Source: an uncultured Oscillospiraceae bacterium (GTDB lineage: Bacteria; Bacillota; Clostridia; Oscillospirales; Oscillospiraceae). Taken from it: DNA of 64,000 nt. Below, one piece after another: positions 17,219 through 27,659 of the stretch (within the stretch, counting starts at the first letter, position 1; each line of letters opens with the position of its first letter). The stretch lies in contig CAJOEH010000003.1 of the NCBI GenBank assembly GCA_905233385.1, positions 1 to 64,000 of the forward strand. The letters are read 5' to 3'. The notes under the pieces are model-generated. The model was not told the origin of the DNA, searched no databases, and was given only the letters and a program-made list of their open reading frames with translations. Position numbers and translations under genes: made by a program.

Positions 17219-19066
17219 TTACATTGTGGAATTGTTCTTGAACAGCAGGCAGTAGCCGTCCGGCAGGAGCATTCTCCCCTCCGCGCTGCCGGTCACGCCG
17301 TGACCGATGCAGAGTTCTCCGTCCGGCAGGTACCATACCTGCGAGGATTTATTCGTGTAGATCTGGACGCTCTGCGATTCCGCCGTCCGAAGGAAGGACA
17401 GTCTCCCCTGGCCGGCCATCGTCACGCGCAGGTCGCCCGCCCGCAGCGCAGGCAGCGTGTTTTTCAGATCGGCAAGCGCGCGGTAATACGCCAGCAGGCT
17501 CCGGTCTTCCCTGCCCCAGGGATAGGTCCTGCGGCAGAACGGATCGTCATAGCCCTCCATGCCGACCTCGTCGGCGTAGTAGATGTTCGCCATCCCGGGC
17601 AGCATGAACTGCAGAAACGCCGCCATGCGCAGCCGCTCCTTCGCGAGCGCGAGCAGTTCCGGCGGAAGCCGTCGATGCGCCTTTTCCTCCCGCGTACCCT
17701 TGAACGGATCGACCAGCGCCGTCAGGATGCGCGGCGTGTCGTGCGTGCCGAGGACGTTCATCAGGCAGGAGAGCACCTGCGGCGGATAGTTCTCGACGAT
17801 CGACATCAGGGTCTCGCCGAACACGCTGCCGTCATCCTCGCCCGTGATGAAGTCCAGGATCGCCTTGCGCCACGGGTAGTTCATCACGCTGTCGAGCTCG
17901 CCGTCGACGAAATAGCGGCGCGAGACGCCGTAGGTGCGCTTATTGGACGCGTCCTCCCAGACCTCGCCGATCAGCATCGCGTCGGGCTTGACGGCGCGGA
18001 TGCGCCGCTTGAGGCGGTAGATAAACTCGTCGGGCAGCTCGTCCGCCACGTCGAGACGGAAGCCGTCCGCGCCGAGGCGCAGCCAGTGCGCGGCGACGGA
18101 GTCCTCGTCCTCAATGATGTAGTCGAGATACCCCGGCGTCAGCTCCTCCACGTTGGGGAGGGTGGGCATATCCCACCAGCACTCATAGTCGTCGGGGTAA
18201 TGGCGGAAGCGGTACCAGTCGCGGTAGGGCGAATCGGGATCGCTGACCGCGCCGTGGCCGAAGACGTGCTTCGCGTCGAAGTAACGGCTGTTGCTTCCCG
18301 TATGGGAGAACACGCCGTCCAGAATGATGCGGATATCCTGCCGGTGCGCTTCCTCGCACAACGCCTTGAAATCTTCCTCCGTGCCGAGCATCGGGTCGAT
18401 GCGCTTGTAGTCGGCGGTGTCGTAGCGGTGGTTGGAATACGCCATGAAGATCGGGTTCAGATACAGGACGCCGACGCCGAGCGATTTCAGATACGGCAGC
18501 TTCTGCCGGATGCCGTTCAGGTTGCCGCCGAAGAAGTCGCCGCACCAGTTGCCCTCCGCGTCCGGCGTATACTGCGGCTGTTCGTCCCAGTTTTCATGGA
18601 TCGTGAACGGCTGCAGCTTCTCCGTCAGGTCGCAGTCGCCCGCGCGGAAAAAGCGATCGGGCAGGATCTGGTACATCACCGCGCCCTTCGCGAAATCCGG
18701 CACGGTAAAATCCGCAGGGATCACGCTGAGCTGCCACTTGTCGCCGTCTTCCATATTCGTTTCGCTGCCGTACTTGAACAGCCGGAAGCCGCCGTCGGGC
18801 TTCATGATGTAGAACCAGTAAAAATACAGGCCGCGCGCCTGCGTGGAGAATTCGCAGCGGTAGATATCGTAATCGCCGTCGCGCTGTTCAAAGGCGAACG
18901 GCGTTTCGCTCACGAACTCGTTGTCGCAGTTTTCCAGCATCAGCTTCACGCCGATGCCGCCGCTGTCACGCGGCAGGAAAACCCGTAAAACGCAGCACTC
19001 CCCCGTTCGGACCGTGCCGAACGGGGTCTTGTGCCGCAGTTTTCTGCTGTCGTACAAAATACGCAT
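17219..19066 (-). CDS. GH13 alpha-amylase family enzyme (neopullulanase/maltodextrinase-like)
   Basis: 615 residues with no signal peptide, so it acts in the cytosol. Residues about 1-130 form an N-terminal beta domain of the kind seen in neopullulanases. The catalytic barrel shows DGVFSHTG, GFRLDVADE (Asp nucleophile), LIGEVWEDA (Glu acid/base) and GTHDTPR (transition-state Asp). All three catalytic residues are present. The start ATG comes one base after the glgP stop (TAATATG), so translation is coupled. Beside glgP it probably trims or debranches limit dextrins; alpha-1,4 versus alpha-1,6 preference cannot be decided. Confidence 0.88.
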   Translation of the reverse strand: MRILYDSRKLRHKTPFGTVRTGECCVLRVFLPRDSGGIGVKLMLENCDNEFVSETPFAFEQRDGDYDIYRCEFSTQARGLYFYWFYIMKPDGGFRLFKYGSETNMEDGDKWQLSVIPADFTVPDFAKGAVMYQILPDRFFRAGDCDLTEKLQPFTIHENWDEQPQYTPDAEGNWCGDFFGGNLNGIRQKLPYLKSLGVGVLYLNPIFMAYSNHRYDTADYKRIDPMLGTEEDFKALCEEAHRQDIRIILDGVFSHTGSNSRYFDAKHVFGHGAVSDPDSPYRDWYRFRHYPDDYECWWDMPTLPNVEELTPGYLDYIIEDEDSVAAHWLRLGADGFRLDVADELPDEFIYRLKRRIRAVKPDAMLIGEVWEDASNKRTYGVSRRYFVDGELDSVMNYPWRKAILDFITGEDDGSVFGETLMSIVENYPPQVLSCLMNVLGTHDTPRILTALVDPFKGTREEKAHRRLPPELLALAKERLRMAAFLQFMLPGMANIYYADEVGMEGYDDPFCRRTYPWGREDRSLLAYYRALADLKNTLPALRAGDLRVTMAGQGRLSFLRTAESQSVQIYTNKSSQVWYLPDGELCIGHGVTGSAEGRMLLPDGYCLLFKNNSTM

Positions 19067-19067
19067 A

Positions 19068-21512
19068 TTATTTCTTCAGATACCAGATGTTCTCCGCGTA
19101 CTCCTCGACCGCGCGGTCGGAGGAGAAGATGCCGGCCTTCGCGATATTGACCAGCGACATGTTGGTAAACTTCTGCGCGTCGGGATAGGTCGCCGAGACC
19201 AGCTTTTGCGCGCGCGTATAATCCTGGAAGTCCGCGACGGTCATGTACGGATCCGCCGTGCCGAAGCGGTTGGTCAGCAGGGACGCCGCCAGATCGTCGA
19301 AGCGCTGTCCGAGGATGCCGGACGTCAGCATATCCAGAACCTGCTTCAGCTCCGGCGTCAGGAATTCGTGCGGATCGTAGCCGCGCTGCCACAGCGCCTC
19401 GACCTCGTGCGCCTTCATGCCGAAGAGGAAGATGTTGTCGTCGCCGACCTGTTCGTGGATCTCCACGTTCGCGCCGTCGAGGGTGCCGATGGTGACCGCG
19501 CCGTTGATCATCAGCTTCATGTTGCCGGTGCCGGAGGCCTCTTTGCCGGCGATGGAGATCTGCTCGGAAATGTCCGCGGCGGGGATGATGATCTCCGCCA
19601 GAGAGACCTTATAATCCTCCACGAAGACGACCTTGAGCTTGTCGCGCACCTCGGGGTCGGCGTTGATGAAGTTGGAGACCGCGACGATCAGGCTGATCGT
19701 CTGCTTCGCGCGGATGTAGCCCGCGGACGCCTTCGCCGCGAAGACGAAGGTGCGCGGCACGAAGGGCGCGGATGGGTTGGCCTTGATCTCGTTGTACAGG
19801 TACAGGACGTGCAGGATGTTCAGAAGCTGCCGCTTGTACTCGTGCAGGCGCTTGATCTGGATGTCGAACAGGGAGTCGGGATCAACCTTGATGCCGTTGC
19901 GCTTCGCGATCAGATCGGCGAGGCGCTCCTTGTTCTTCCGCTTGATGGCGCGCAGATCCGCCAGGACGCGCTTGTCGTCATAATAGCGCAGCAGATCCTC
20001 GAGGTTTCTCGCGTCGCGCAGGAAGCCGTCGCCGATCAGGCCCTTCAGATAATCGGTCAGGAGCGGGTTCGACTGGCAGAGCCAGCGGCGGTACGCGATG
20101 CCGTTCGTCACGTTGAGGAAACGGTCCGGCGTGATCTGGCAGTAGTCGCGGAAGATGCCGCTGCGGAGGATGTCCGTGTGCAGCTTGGAAACGCCGTTGA
20201 CCTTCTGGCAGGCGGCGAGGCAGAGATTCGCCATGCGGATCTCGTTGTTCGCGATGACCGCCATGTAGTTGATCTTCCCCCAGTCGCCGGGGTAGACGCT
20301 GCACAGGCCCTCGATCAGGCGGCGGTTGATCTCGACGCAGATCGAGTAGACGCGCGGGAGCTGCTCGCGGAACAAATCGACGCTCCAGCGTTCCAGCGCC
20401 TCGCTCATAACGGTGTGGTTCGTGTAGGACAGGGTCCTGCAGGTGATGTCCCACGCCTGATCCCAGCCGTAATCGTAGTCGTCCATCAAAATGCGCATCA
20501 GTTCGGGCACGCACAGCGCCGGATGCGTATCGTTGATATGGATGGCGACCTTGTCGGGCAGGTTGTTGAAGGTGCGGTACCGCTTCAGATGCTTCTTGAG
20601 GATGCTCTGCATGGAAGCGGAGACCAGCAGGTACTGCTGCTTCAGACGCAGGCGTTTGCCCTGAATATGATCGTCAGCCGGATAGAGGACCTTGGAGATC
20701 GTCTCCGCCATGGCGTTCTGCTCCAGCGCGCGGACGTAGTCGCCGCGGGAGAACGCCGCCATATCGAAGCTCTGCGGGAGCTTTGCGCTCCAGAGGATCA
20801 GGCGGTTGACCGCCTTGCTGTCATAACCGGAAATAAAGAGGTCGTGCGGCACAGCCGTGACGGAATTGTAGCCGGTCTGCGCGATCTTGAGCTTGCCGTT
20901 GTCCATCCACTCGTGCACTTCGCCGCCGAAACGGACTTCGACCGCGTCGTCTTCGCGGGAACGCAGCCAGACGTCGCCCATCTCCAGCCAGTTGTCCGGG
21001 AATTCCATCTGCCAGCCGTCGACGATCTTCTGACGGAAGATGCCGAACTCGTAGCGGATGGAGTAGCCGGTGACGGGATAGCCGAGGCCGGTCGCCGCGT
21101 CCATATAGCACGAAGCGAGTCTTCCGAGGCCTCCGTTGCCGAGACCTGCGTCCGGCTCCAGCGCATAGATCGCGTCAATATCGAATCCCTGCTTCTTCAG
21201 GCCTTCGCGCATTTCCTTCTCGATACCGAGGTTGAACAGATTGTTGCGCAGGCTGGTGCCGACGAGGAATTCCATCGACATGTAATAGACTTCCTTCCGC
21301 CCGTTCTGCGCCACGCTGTCGTTGAACGCGCCGTTCATTTCCGTCAGCTTTTCACGCAGCATGAGACACAGCGCGCGATAGACCTGCTTTTCCGTCGCCT
21401 CGTTCAGACCGCAGCCGAAGATCCGGCGCATGCAGTCTTCCAGTTCTTTCATGACGTCTTCACGGGCAACCTCTTGCAGCGGTGTTACCCCCTTGGGTGT
21501 TTGCTTATTCAT
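19068..21512 (-). CDS. glgP: Glycogen/starch phosphorylase
   Basis: An 814-residue GT35 enzyme that releases glucose-1-phosphate from glycogen with inorganic phosphate. The pyridoxal-phosphate site EASGTGNMKLMINGA holds the Schiff-base lysine. Other family motifs include EFLVGTSLRNN and GLGNGGLGRLASC near residue 75-130. Length is standard. AGGAGG lies four bases before the ATG. It follows glgA by 36 bp and is coupled to the GH13 gene. Confidence 0.96.
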   Translation of the reverse strand: MNKQTPKGVTPLQEVAREDVMKELEDCMRRIFGCGLNEATEKQVYRALCLMLREKLTEMNGAFNDSVAQNGRKEVYYMSMEFLVGTSLRNNLFNLGIEKEMREGLKKQGFDIDAIYALEPDAGLGNGGLGRLASCYMDAATGLGYPVTGYSIRYEFGIFRQKIVDGWQMEFPDNWLEMGDVWLRSREDDAVEVRFGGEVHEWMDNGKLKIAQTGYNSVTAVPHDLFISGYDSKAVNRLILWSAKLPQSFDMAAFSRGDYVRALEQNAMAETISKVLYPADDHIQGKRLRLKQQYLLVSASMQSILKKHLKRYRTFNNLPDKVAIHINDTHPALCVPELMRILMDDYDYGWDQAWDITCRTLSYTNHTVMSEALERWSVDLFREQLPRVYSICVEINRRLIEGLCSVYPGDWGKINYMAVIANNEIRMANLCLAACQKVNGVSKLHTDILRSGIFRDYCQITPDRFLNVTNGIAYRRWLCQSNPLLTDYLKGLIGDGFLRDARNLEDLLRYYDDKRVLADLRAIKRKNKERLADLIAKRNGIKVDPDSLFDIQIKRLHEYKRQLLNILHVLYLYNEIKANPSAPFVPRTFVFAAKASAGYIRAKQTISLIVAVSNFINADPEVRDKLKVVFVEDYKVSLAEIIIPAADISEQISIAGKEASGTGNMKLMINGAVTIGTLDGANVEIHEQVGDDNIFLFGMKAHEVEALWQRGYDPHEFLTPELKQVLDMLTSGILGQRFDDLAASLLTNRFGTADPYMTVADFQDYTRAQKLVSATYPDAQKFTNMSLVNIAKAGIFSSDRAVEEYAENIWYLKK

Positions 21513-21548
21513 GGGTCCTCCTAAAAAGTGTTAACTCTTATGTATGTA

Positions 21549-22979
21549 TTACTTGTTTCTCAGCTCGGTATAGAGCTGCATGTATTCAGCGGCGGGTACG
21601 CGCCAGCTGAAATCGATCTCCATATCGCGCTTGGCGAGCGCGTTCCACTGATCGCGGTCGTTATAGTACAGGCCGACCGCGCGGTCGATCGCGCCGAGGA
21701 AATCGTCGGCGTTGTAGCTCTGGAATGTGAAGCCTCTGCCCTCGCGGGTCTCGCCGTTATACGGCAGGACGGTATCGCGCAGGCCGCCGGTGCTGGCGAC
21801 GATGGGGACCGTGCCGTAGTGCATGGCGATGAGCTGCGACAGGCCGCAGGGCTCCGACTTCGACGGCATCAGATACATATCCGCGCCGGCGTAGACGCGC
21901 GAGGCAAGCGCCGGGTCGAAGGCGAGCTGCACGGACACTTTGCCCGGGCACTGCTTCGCCAGAGCGCTGAGCGCGTACTCATACTGCTTTTCGCCGGTGC
22001 CGACGATGACGAGCTGGATCTCCCGCTCCAAGAGGCGGTTGCCGATGTAGCACAGAAGGTCGATGCCCTTATGTCCGGCAAGGCGCGACACCATCGCGAG
22101 GATCGGCGCGTCCGTATCCGTCCGCAGGCCGAGCTCTTCACGCAGCGCCCGCTTGTTGTCCCACTTGCCCGTCATCTTCTTCGCGCTGTAGTTCTGCTTG
22201 AGCGCGGGATCGGTCTCGGGGTTGTAGACCGTGGTGTCGATGCCGTTGGTGATACCCCAGAGCCACTTCTCGCGCAGAACGCCGTCCAGGCGGTGGGCGT
22301 AGTACGGGTAGCGCAGCTCCTCTGCGTAGGTCTTGGAGACCGTGGTGACGATATCCGCGACCTCGATGGCGCCCTTCATCATGTTGATCGCGCCGTCGAA
22401 GGTCAGGTGCCCGAGGTATTCGGGCGGCAGACCGAGGGTGTTCTCGAAGAAGCCTGCGTCCGCCCAGCCCTGATACTCGACGTTGTGGATGGTGAAGACC
22501 GTCTTGACGTACGGGCACCACTGGCCGTACAGGGCGCGGCAGTAGATCAGCGTCATCGCCGACTGCCAGTCGTGGCAGTGCAGGATATCGGGCTTGAAGT
22601 CCAGATAGTACAGCGCCGCCATGACCGCCTTGGAATAATAGGCGAAGCGTTCGCCGTCGTCAAAGTCGCCGTAGATCGAGCCGCGCGCGCCGAAGTAGTA
22701 GTCGTTGTCGATAAAGTAGACGTGCAGCTTCTTCTTCCGGCTTTTCAGGCGGAAGATGCCGACGTAGCTCTCGCGCCAGGACAGCTCCATGGAGAACGAG
22801 CCGACGGATTCGACCTCGATGTTCGGATTCTGCTTGATCTTCTTATAATACGGCAGGAACAGGCAGATCTCGTTGTCCTTGATCTTCGCGAGCTCTGTCG
22901 GCAGCGCCTGCATCACGTCTCCCAGACCGCCCGTTTTGACGAACGGGGCGGCCTCGGAGGCTACCATTGCTATTTTCAT
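21549..22979 (-). CDS. glgA: Glycogen synthase
   Basis: A 476-residue GT5 glycosyltransferase that extends alpha-1,4-glucan from ADP-glucose. It has the N-terminal ADP-glucose motif KTGGLGDV at about 15-22 and the C-terminal EPCGLSQLIAMHYGT loop. Length is typical. Its ATG overlaps the glgD stop codon by four bases (ATGA), which gives translational coupling with the adenylyltransferase subunit that supplies its substrate. Confidence 0.96.
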   Translation of the reverse strand: MKIAMVASEAAPFVKTGGLGDVMQALPTELAKIKDNEICLFLPYYKKIKQNPNIEVESVGSFSMELSWRESYVGIFRLKSRKKKLHVYFIDNDYYFGARGSIYGDFDDGERFAYYSKAVMAALYYLDFKPDILHCHDWQSAMTLIYCRALYGQWCPYVKTVFTIHNVEYQGWADAGFFENTLGLPPEYLGHLTFDGAINMMKGAIEVADIVTTVSKTYAEELRYPYYAHRLDGVLREKWLWGITNGIDTTVYNPETDPALKQNYSAKKMTGKWDNKRALREELGLRTDTDAPILAMVSRLAGHKGIDLLCYIGNRLLEREIQLVIVGTGEKQYEYALSALAKQCPGKVSVQLAFDPALASRVYAGADMYLMPSKSEPCGLSQLIAMHYGTVPIVASTGGLRDTVLPYNGETREGRGFTFQSYNADDFLGAIDRAVGLYYNDRDQWNALAKRDMEIDFSWRVPAAEYMQLYTELRNK

Positions 22980-24094
22980 ACGACTTCTCCTCTTTTCAGG
23001 ATCAGCGGATGCTCGTACGTGCCGCGCAGGATCTTGCCCGCGCCGACGACGACATCCTTATCCAGAATGACATTCTCCAGTTCCGCGCCCTCGCCGATGA
23101 CGGCGTCGGACATGATGATGCTGTCCTTGACGGTCGCGCCCTTGCCGAGCTTCACGCCGCGGAACAGGATGGAATGGGTCGCCGCGCCTTCGAGGACGCA
23201 GCCGTCGGCGACCATGCAGTCGTCGATCTCGGAGCTGTCGCCGTAGTAGGACGGGACCTCGTTGCGGACCTTGGTGTAGATCGTGCGGCCGGGACGGCGG
23301 AACAGCCCGTCGCGGACGTCCCGATCCAGCAGCGCCAGATTGTTGTGGAAGAACTCCGCCGTGCTTTCGTTGAACAGGGCGACGCCCTGGAAGGAATAGG
23401 CGTTGAGCTTCAGGCTGCCGTTCTGGAAGCCGTACAGAAGCAGATCGCGCTCGAAGCGGAAGCGGTTGTGCGCGACGGCCTCCGTGACCTCGCGGATCAG
23501 CCAGTCGCGGCGCATAACGAAAATGCCCATGGACGCCAGATAGCTCTCGTCCGCGCAGTAGTCCACGGCGATATCCGACACGTTGTTTTTCTTGTCCAGC
23601 TTCACAGCCAGATCAAGCTGCTTGACGCCGTTCGCGATCCCCTTCTTGGCGCAGACCGTCACGTCCGCGCCGGAGTCGATATGGTACTTGACCAGCTCGT
23701 TGAAGTCGATGGCGCACAGAACGCCGCTGTCGGCGAAGACGACGTAGTCTTCCTTGGCATACTGCAGGAAGCTCATGGCGGAGCTCAGCGCCTCCAGCTT
23801 GCCGCGATAGCTCGCGTTGTGGTCCGTGGCGTACGGCGTCAGGAATTCAAGGCCGCCCTCTTCCAGATCCAGGTCCCACTCCTGACCGGAGCCGATATGA
23901 TTCATCAGGGACTGGTAGTTGTACTTCGTGATGATGCCGATATGACGGATCGCGGAGTTGGTCATATTGGACAGGGAAAAGTCGATCTGACGGTAGCGGC
24001 CGCCGTAGGGCAGCGACGCCATCGTGCGCTTGTTGGTCAGTTCCCCGAGGGAGCTGTCATAAATATTCGCAAAAATGACACCCATTGTACTCAT
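22976..24094 (-). CDS. glgD: Glucose-1-phosphate adenylyltransferase subunit GlgD
   Basis: 372 residues, homologous to GlgC with a nucleotidyltransferase-like N-terminal domain and a C-terminal left-handed beta-helix. The N-terminal pyrophosphorylase loop (GGxGxRL in GlgC) is replaced by ANIYDSSLGELTNKR, which is the mark of the GlgD paralogue. In Firmicutes GlgD forms a complex with GlgC and modulates its activity. GGGAGGG precedes the ATG at 24092-24094. It follows glgC by 25 bp and overlaps glgA. Confidence 0.93.
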   Translation of the reverse strand: MSTMGVIFANIYDSSLGELTNKRTMASLPYGGRYRQIDFSLSNMTNSAIRHIGIITKYNYQSLMNHIGSGQEWDLDLEEGGLEFLTPYATDHNASYRGKLEALSSAMSFLQYAKEDYVVFADSGVLCAIDFNELVKYHIDSGADVTVCAKKGIANGVKQLDLAVKLDKKNNVSDIAVDYCADESYLASMGIFVMRRDWLIREVTEAVAHNRFRFERDLLLYGFQNGSLKLNAYSFQGVALFNESTAEFFHNNLALLDRDVRDGLFRRPGRTIYTKVRNEVPSYYGDSSEIDDCMVADGCVLEGAATHSILFRGVKLGKGATVKDSIIMSDAVIGEGAELENVILDKDVVVGAGKILRGTYEHPLILKRGEVV

Positions 24095-24119
24095 GATGTG
24101 AACCCTCCCTTTCCTTATT

Positions 24120-25313
<1,194 letters not shown>

Positions 25314-25325
25314 TTCTCCTTGTCG

Positions 25326-27212
25326 TTATTTGTTTTTGGTGGGTGTGATACGCTGGTAGTAGGTCGCCGACATCGGGGCGAGGGTGAACTCGCCGGAGAA
25401 CGGCAGGCCGTGCATGGGGATCTTTTCCGCGGCGACGGTCGGGAGATTCGTTCCCGCGCCGCCGTATTTGACGTCGTCGCTGTTGAAGACCGGCGCGTAC
25501 TGCCCTGCCTTGGGAAGGCCGAGGCGGTAGTGCTCGCGCAGCACCGGGCAGAAGTTGCAGACGCAGATCAGCTCCCTGCCGCGGCGGTCGATCCTGCGGA
25601 AGGCGACCACGCTGTTGTCGCGGTCGTCCGCCGAGATCCACTTGAAGCCGTTCCAGTCGGAGTCGTTGTTCCACAGGCTGCTGTGGTCGAGATAGAAATG
25701 ATTCAGGTCGCGCACGTAGTCGCGCATCTGCCGGTGCTTTTCATAACCGAGCAGCAGCCAGTCCAGACCCTGATCGTATTTCCATTCAATAAACTGCGCG
25801 AACTCGTTGCCCATGAAGCTCAGCTTCTTGCCCGGATGGCCGATCATGTACCCGTAGAAAGCGCGGAGATTGTTGAACTTCTCTTCATAGCTGCCCGGCA
25901 TCTTATTGATGAGGGAGCACTTGCCGTGCACCACCTCATCATGCGACAGGGGCAAGATGAAGTTCTCCGAATAGGCGTATGTCATCGAGAAGGTCAGATT
26001 GTTGTGACTTCCCTTGCGGAACAGCGGGTCGAGCGACATATACTGGAGCATATCGTTCATCCAACCCATGTTCCATTTGAACAGGAAGCCGAGGCCGCCG
26101 TCGTAATCCGGCTTCGTCACCATCGGGAAGGCGGTGGATTCCTCCGCCGCGGTGATGGCGTTGCGGCGGACGGAGAAGACCGCGCGGTTGAGCTTGCGCA
26201 GGAAGGCGATCGCCTCCAGGTTCTCCTTGCCGCCGTAGCGGTTGGGATGGTACTCTCTCCTGCCGTAGTCCAAGTACAGCATCGCGGCGACCGCGTCCAC
26301 GCGCAGGCCGTCGATGTGGTACATCTCCAGCCAGTAGACCGCGTTGGAGATCAGGAAGGACTGTACCTCGCCCTTGCCGAAGTCGAAGATGCGCGTCGTC
26401 CAGTCCGGATGCTCGTTCATCATCGGGTCGGACAGCTCGTAGCAGCAGGTGCCGTCGAATTCATACAGGCCGTTCTCATCCTTCGGGAAGTGCGCCGGCA
26501 CCCAGTCGAGCAGGACGCCGATCCCCGCCTGATGGCACTTGTCCACGAATTTCATCAGCTGCTGCGGCGCGCCGTAGCGGGCGGTCGGAGCGTAGTAGCC
26601 GGTCACCTGATAGCCCCACGACGGATCGTAGGGATATTCGGAAAGCGGCATCAGCTCGATGTGCGTGTAGCCCATTTCCTTGAGGTACGGGATCAGCTCG
26701 TCGGCAAGCTCCTCGTAGTTGTAGCAGCTGCCGTCCTCCTTGCGCTTCCAGGAGCCGAAGTGCATCTCATAGATGTTCATCGGGCTGTCGAGGAGTTTCT
26801 TTTTCCCCTGCTGCCGGCGGTAGGCGGCGTCGCCCCAGGCATAGCCCTCCAGCGTACAGACGCGGCTCGAGGTGTCCGGCCGGTCCATCATGCGGAAGCC
26901 GTAGGGGTCGGATTTGTAGACGCGGCTGCCGTCCGGTCTGCGGATGCAGAACTTGTAGGCCTGTCCCTCCTGCGCGAAGGGAGAAAAGGCTTCCCATACG
27001 CCGTTCTTGAGCCAGGTCATCTGCATGTCTTCTTCATTCCAGAAGTTCCAGTCGCCGGTCACGCTGACGCCGTGGGCGTTGGGCGCCCAGACGCGGAAAA
27101 CGTAACCGTCCCTGCCGTCGCGCTGCGCCTTATGGCAGCCGAGAAAGGTGTAGGCGTGCAGCTCGTCGCCGTCGGAAAAGCGCTTCACTGCATTTTGAAG
27201 GTTCTGTTCCAT
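25326..27212 (-). CDS. glgB: 1,4-alpha-glucan branching enzyme
   Basis: 628 residues. An N-terminal CBM48-like domain (VFRVWAPNAHGVSVTGDWNFW) is followed by a GH13 barrel with DWVPAHFP, DGLRVDAVAAML (nucleophile Asp), AEESTAFP (acid/base Glu) and LSHDEVVHGK (third carboxylate). All are typical of GlgB, and the length matches the short N-terminal type. AAAGGAGG stands six bases before the ATG. It is the first gene of the glycogen operon. Confidence 0.96.
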   Translation of the reverse strand: MEQNLQNAVKRFSDGDELHAYTFLGCHKAQRDGRDGYVFRVWAPNAHGVSVTGDWNFWNEEDMQMTWLKNGVWEAFSPFAQEGQAYKFCIRRPDGSRVYKSDPYGFRMMDRPDTSSRVCTLEGYAWGDAAYRRQQGKKKLLDSPMNIYEMHFGSWKRKEDGSCYNYEELADELIPYLKEMGYTHIELMPLSEYPYDPSWGYQVTGYYAPTARYGAPQQLMKFVDKCHQAGIGVLLDWVPAHFPKDENGLYEFDGTCCYELSDPMMNEHPDWTTRIFDFGKGEVQSFLISNAVYWLEMYHIDGLRVDAVAAMLYLDYGRREYHPNRYGGKENLEAIAFLRKLNRAVFSVRRNAITAAEESTAFPMVTKPDYDGGLGFLFKWNMGWMNDMLQYMSLDPLFRKGSHNNLTFSMTYAYSENFILPLSHDEVVHGKCSLINKMPGSYEEKFNNLRAFYGYMIGHPGKKLSFMGNEFAQFIEWKYDQGLDWLLLGYEKHRQMRDYVRDLNHFYLDHSSLWNNDSDWNGFKWISADDRDNSVVAFRRIDRRGRELICVCNFCPVLREHYRLGLPKAGQYAPVFNSDDVKYGGAGTNLPTVAAEKIPMHGLPFSGEFTLAPMSATYYQRITPTKNK

Positions 27213-27259
27213 CTCTGCCTCCTTTGGTCATACTTCGGGAGCTAATATCCTTCTGATAT

Positions 27260-27287
27260 ATTATACCACTTTGCACAAAAATTGCAA
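27260..27287 (-). promoter_or_regulatory. Promoter of the glycogen operon with an overlapping palindrome
   Basis: Minus strand: TTGCAA (27282-27287), 16 bp, TATAAT (27260-27265). The -35 element is one arm of an inverted repeat, TTGCA-N7-TGCAA (27271-27287), that fills half of the spacer. A DNA-binding regulator could compete with polymerase here; which regulator is unknown. Confidence 0.65.
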
Positions 27288-27431
27288 CAGTTTCATCGGA
27301 AAACTGATGGTAATGTTGTATTTTCCTTTTAGAATCTCGTTTTGGCGGTGTTTGGCAGTATTGTACGCCCATTTCCGTGAAAAATGTGGTGAATTTGCGC
27401 GGTCGGGCCGCACTTTTCCCTCGTTCCGCGC

Positions 27432-27460
27432 TTGACTTTTTCTCGGATTTCGACTATCAT
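27432..27460 (+). promoter_or_regulatory. Promoter of mgtE
   Basis: Plus strand: TTGACT (27432-27437), 17 bp, TATCAT (27455-27460). Transcription should start near 27467, about 190 nt before the mgtE ATG. Confidence 0.65.
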
Positions 27461-27466
27461 AATCCG

Positions 27467-27659
27467 GTAAGGCATCGCCTTTAATTGATTTACAAAGGAG
27501 GGAACGACATGGATGCTGGGAGTACCAACGGCGCAGCGGTAGGCCGAAGTCCGCAGGGAAGGCTCTGCATCCGTGCGAGTGGTTCCCTGATTCGATAAAC
27601 GTCCTGCCGCCGCCGGCTTCCGAATCTGTGCAAAACTATGACGCAGGAGGATTGGACCG
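27467..27659 (+). promoter_or_regulatory. Long structured mgtE leader
   Basis: The leader has several short inverted repeats: GGC/GCC at 27471-27479, GCGG/CCGC near 27536-27553, and GGGAA/TTCCC (27556-27560 with 27583-27587). TCCTGC (27602-27607) can pair with GCAGGA (27643-27648), which overlaps the mgtE Shine-Dalgarno AGGAGG (27645-27650). The M-box magnesium riboswitch core was looked for and not found. A translated 29-codon ORF ends just before the anti-SD arm. Control of mgtE by this leader is an inference. Confidence 0.5.
27509..27598 (+). CDS. Putative 29-residue leader peptide upstream of mgtE
   Basis: A short ORF from ATG 27509-27511 to TAA 27596-27598, with a near-perfect Shine-Dalgarno AGGAGGG six bases before the start, better than that of many real genes here. 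The peptide is Gly/Ser/Arg-rich (starts MDAGSTNGAAVGRSPQGR) and has no helix or known motif. Its stop codon lies three bases before the proposed anti-SD arm, so a ribosome ending there could open the mgtE ribosome-binding site. It could still be chance inside a structured RNA. Confidence 0.5.
   Translation: MDAGSTNGAAVGRSPQGRLCIRASGSLIR

Noticed and set aside
27467..27659. M-box magnesium riboswitch in the mgtE leader
   Set aside because: The conserved M-box core sequences could not be found; the leader is described as an unassigned structured region instead.
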